DNA from: Acanthosoma haemorrhoidale
Lineage: Eukaryota > Arthropoda > Insecta > Hemiptera > Acanthosomatidae
Length of the DNA: 64,000 bases
Assembly: GCA_930367205.1 (NCBI GenBank)
Contig: OV884009.1
Span: 101,515,189 to 101,579,188, forward strand
Direction: 5' to 3'
How positions within the stretch are numbered: position 1 is the stretch's first letter; every line of letters starts with the position of its first letter. Positions 60,521 through 64,000 of the stretch are shown here, piece by piece. Made by a program: the position numbers and the translations under genes. The notes under the pieces were generated by a model. It was not told the origin of the DNA. It did no database searches and was given only the letters and a program-made list of their open reading frames with translations.

Positions 60521-61430
60521 CGGTGAGCATATTTGAGCACTTGTGGCTCTCTTTCCATGTATCTAGTTTTCACCATGTGGCAAAAAAGGTCATAGAGAGC
60601 CTCACTACGTTCCTCTCCAACTCGGGTTCACATTTATCACTCATTTACTCATCACTTTACAACGACTAAACAGACTAAATAAGATTTGACCACACCATTA
60701 AACCACGAAGTATATTCCTTGTGACTCAGAAATTAGTAATATAAGATATTATAAGACCCTTACCTCGCACCTATGGTTCTATTGAAGCCGTTGACCGATG
60801 GAGTTAGACGTTGCAGGTTGTGATGGTCTTACAGACGAGCCCTGGTCTGGTCACCCCGACCAAAATTGCTTTATTGTGTTTAGTAATGCAAGAACTTGCT
60901 ACCGCTCGTTATTGTTGATGAGACCTATAGATGCCTGGGGGCACCACACAATATTTGACGTAAATAATTAGTTTGAGTACCCGAGTAGCACTATCCATCA
61001 CAATACAGCTCCCACACTCAATTACGCGTTAATTGGAGGGTTCCAGATTCCCATTTAGTCTTCAGTTCTAGTTCAGATTGTGGATCGATTCACTTGACTT
61101 TGTCTTGTTCTCAAATTCAAAACCGAGTATTGACTTGAACACATCTGGCATGTATAGGATACAAACAGCATGCTAATGATATATTTTTCATTTAAATTTT
61201 GTGAAATGATTAGGATTGTTGCTCTAAGATCCAGTAGAGTCTGTCAGCGTTTTTTTCCCTGATTTCACGTTTGTGACAGACGCTTCATGAGTCTGACCAA
61301 GAACGAATCTTATTTTCGAACTCCTCTAGACACACGATAAGGAAAGAAAAACACACCACGGATAACGGTAAACCGTACGATCTCCATTGACATGTATATG
61401 CTAGAAGGCTTAGAGTTACATAATATTCTA
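60521..61430. other. Sequence of unclear origin
   Basis: The part up to about 60700 may be the 3' end of the preceding LINE. A moderately GC-rich stretch at 60775-61060 is unassigned. Confidence 0.35.
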
Positions 61431-61432
61431 GC

Positions 61433-61880
61433 ACTGAATGATAAATACATCCCCCCCCACCACTCCCCCAAAAAACAAAGAGAATGGACTGTGACTGAAT
61501 GATAAATACATCCTCCCCCCACCACTCCCCCCAAAAACAAAGAGAATGGACTGTGACTGAATGATAAATACATCCTCCCCCCACTACTCCCCCAAAAACC
61601 AAAGAGAAAGGACTGCGACTGAATGATAAATACATCCTCCCCCCACCACTCCCCCAAAAAACAAAGAGAATGGACTGTGACTGAATGATAAATACATCCT
61701 CCCCCCACTACTCCCCCAAAAACCAAAGAGAAAGGACTGTGACTGAATGATAAATACATCCTCCCCCCACCACTCCCCCAAAAACCAAAGAGAAAGGACT
61801 GTGACTGAATGATAAATACATCCTCCCCCCACCACTCCCCCAAAAAACAAAGAGAAAGGACTGTGACTGAATGATAAGTA
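61433..61880. repeat. 61-62-bp minisatellite, seven units plus partial
   Basis: Units start at 61433, 61494, 61556, 61618, 61680, 61742, 61804 and 61866 (partial). Each reads 'actgaatgataaatacatcc', a C-rich block 'tccccccaccactccccc', then 'aaaaacaaagagaa.ggactgtg'. Two unit variants (agaatgg with ccacc, agaaagg with ccacc/cctac) alternate irregularly. The complement has G5-G6 runs in every unit. No minus-frame stop exists in any phase, which explains the 206-, 116- and 88-codon overlapping minus frames. Confidence 0.92.
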
Positions 61881-61884
61881 AAAT

Positions 61885-63150
61885 ATGAAATTAATATCAC
61901 TTGTGGGATTCCCACTTCTGGTTCTAACAATTATATATTTGTAATATCATTCGGTTTATTTTTTGGTTACTTTCTTCAATGTACCTGTATTAAAAGAATA
62001 CTTTTCCCTGAGGAAATATGGTAACATACGTAATGAGTTAATCGTAATTTTACTTTGGTTTAAGTGCATTTTCTTGAGCAGATGTGCGTGTGGAACCGAC
62101 ATGTACGCATTTTAAATAACGTTGTCAGTGAGCAGATGCCTTAACCACGGGATTACAAATGGTAGAAACGCCTTTAATGTGGGCTTTCGAAGATAATTTG
62201 CCTTATATGATGAAAATGGACGGCCCTGTTGTGAAATGAAAGAGACGGTTGGCCAGCTACCAGGGTGATTAACATGTGTCCGGCCAGACTACACGGCTAG
62301 GCAGGCTGTCATGAGCACGGGCACGCTTGCTGCATTTCACATCTGCCATAACTCCTAAACCCATTTCTTGGTTTTAGTCCCTGTTTTCATCACCTGTATC
62401 GTGTGTATTATTATAAATACATAATATCTAATGTTTTTTTTTAAATTTAAAAACCTAACTAAATTATTCAAATTATGAAGTAAATTCAGGTACAGCCTGC
62501 TGCCGAACAATAAAAAACAAACAAAAAACGTTTGGTTAATTTTTAAACTTTCTCAGCATCCAGCCACGGTTTATATTTATAGGATTGGATATTTAATTAT
62601 ATATTAATATTAATGGATATTAGATAGAATCTACAGATAGTTTCCTCTAAAGAATATATAATATATATATTATTATGTGTACATATATATACAAAATTTC
62701 ATTGATAATCGATGTGAAGAATTAGGGCTCATGAAGTTTTGCTCTTTTCAGTTTTCATTTTTATGAAATAACTTTATTTGGGGGGATACAAAACTATTCT
62801 GTGAATGATAAAAGAAAACTTTTATTTGATAGCTTAGAATGTACGTACTTTTAAATAAAATACTTTTTTAAAGAAATGTTTTAGTTCTATTTAATTTGAT
62901 TTTTACGTAATTACAAGTGAAGTTATTTACATGTCATTAGTTGATAACATTTGAAAGACGTCTGAATGCCATGCTTAGGCCTCAAAACGCTAATTCAAAA
63001 TTGAAAATATGTATTTTTTCTTTTTTTAATATTTTTTATTTTCAATGGGTTTTATTTTTCCGTTTCAAACCTCTTCCTATGGTATTTTTAAAAACAATTT
63101 TATTTAAAATTTTGTGAAATAACGGTTAGAAATATTTTCCGAAAATAAAA
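61885..63150. other. Unique AT-rich sequence
   Basis: Nothing supported. Confidence 0.4.
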
Positions 63151-63152
63151 AT

Positions 63153-63298
63153 AAAGCTTTAAATTTGTCCTAGATAAAAGTTAGCAAAACGTTATTACAT
63201 TTAAAAAAAAAACATAATCCATAACTATTGTTAAATCCAAAGGTATAATACTGGAAAAAGGGGTTCCCCCCCTCCTCCCGGGGTGTTGTACGTATTAC
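63153..63298 (+). repeat. Direct repeat G, copy 1
   Basis: Matches 63707-63855. Shared blocks are 'cctagataaaagtta', 'aaacgttatt.cat', 'aaaacat.atccat.actattgt.aaatc', 'ataatactggaaaa.gggg', and a C-rich 'cccccctcctcccgggg' end. Confidence 0.85.
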
Positions 63299-63706
63299 AG
63301 AATATATATTATTAGAAGTTCTTTTACACGATGCCACACTTCTCTGAAATTGCCTTTCACAGAAATAGCCTGAAGATCCTGCAGGATCGCTGTTCCTGTC
63401 TGCTGAACCACCGTTATAGATTTTGAGCCATTCAACTAAAGGTCAATCTTCCACGCTACGATGCTTCTCTGTATACAAGTAATGAATATTAGTTTTTCCC
63501 ATAATATAAGAAATTTTATTTATTCATGCGAAATATACAGTTGTTTAATGGCTACCTAATCTGAAGTATTCAAGCTTAATTACAAACGTTTTAATTAGTG
63601 TGTAATTACCAATAGATTCTAGGGGATCATTGGACCAGAGCGATGTTTGAAGTAGAAAAATGAACAGAATATAATAACAGAAATCTGGCAGCTTGAAACC
63701 CAAAAC

Positions 63707-63855
63707 GATGTTCAAATTTGCCCTAGATAAAAGTTAACTAAACGTTATTGCATTAAAAAAAAAAACATCATCCATGACTATTGTCAAATCTACAGGTACA
63801 ATACTGGAAAAGGGGGTTTCTACCCCCCTCCCTTCCTCCCGGGATTTTTATATTG
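63707..63855 (+). repeat. Direct repeat G, copy 2
   Basis: Second copy of 63153-63298, about 554 bp downstream in the same orientation. It may be the termini of a short element or a local duplication. Confidence 0.85.
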
Positions 63856-64000
63856 TATTATGATATCATTATGAATTCTCCAAGCATGAACTCTTCCAGT
63901 TTCCAATACAGGGGGCTCCAAAACATATTCAAACAGCCTTTGGTTTTATCCTTAGTGCCTTCTCATCTAGGTTTTTATCCTCTGAAATTTTTCCGGAGAC

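Noticed and set aside
61310..61930. 206-codon glycine/serine/tryptophan-rich minus frame
   Set aside because: Created by the 61-62-bp minisatellite, which lacks stops in all three minus phases.

Overview
The window looks like TE-saturated eukaryotic, probably insect, nuclear DNA. It is visibly AT-rich and has no operon-like gene packing and no long open frames. It carries 5'-truncated Jockey-clade retrotransposons, Ty3/gypsy remnants, tRNA-headed SINE-like units, a mariner-type MITE, solo-LTR-like repeats and several minisatellites. A hemipteran origin is possible but is only a guess from the overall style of the repeats. No complete host gene can be supported. No tRNA, rRNA, CRISPR array or bacterial feature was seen.

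Region by region. 0-5 kb: a repeat shared with 16.4 kb, then a 2.1-kb imperfect palindrome (1675-3788) whose arms both carry Jockey-A 3' ends, enclosing a 66-bp minisatellite and an inner hairpin; then a pogo-like terminal sequence and a TATA/CCAAT promoter-like segment. 5.9-8.5 kb: a SINE-like unit, a LINE RT shard, an 838-bp LTR-like repeat, and remains of two unfamiliar coding units (one with an N-T-K-F-G motif, one cysteine/histidine-rich). 9-19 kb: mostly unique AT-rich DNA with one tRNA-like head and the best host-gene candidate, a signal-peptide exon at 12822-12879 followed by a consensus splice donor. 19-28 kb: Jockey-A 3' ends, a SINE, a partial third LTR copy and two copies of a ~525-bp repeat in related composites. 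31-41 kb: a LINE RT shard, a ~100-bp tandem repeat, several Jockey-A copies including the longest one (37862-39035) and a second LINE family with a 58-bp tandem repeat. 41.6-44 kb: a gypsy RT/RNase H remnant beside a second Jockey-type element on the minus strand. 44.3-48.9 kb: a 2-kb foldback-like structure, a second LTR-like repeat and another Jockey-A copy with a candidate target-site duplication. 49.8-56 kb: two gypsy pol remnants and a 106-bp mariner-type MITE. 59-62 kb: a degenerate LINE RT and a 61-62-bp minisatellite. 63-64 kb: a direct repeat of ~146 bp.

The elements do not act together as a pathway. They are a layered record of insertion, truncation and rearrangement. Jockey-A accounts for about a dozen copies, and its 3' UTR read antisense gives recurrent open frames that could be mistaken for a conserved protein. 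If the signal-peptide exon is real, much of the window downstream of 12.9 kb could be a large first intron.
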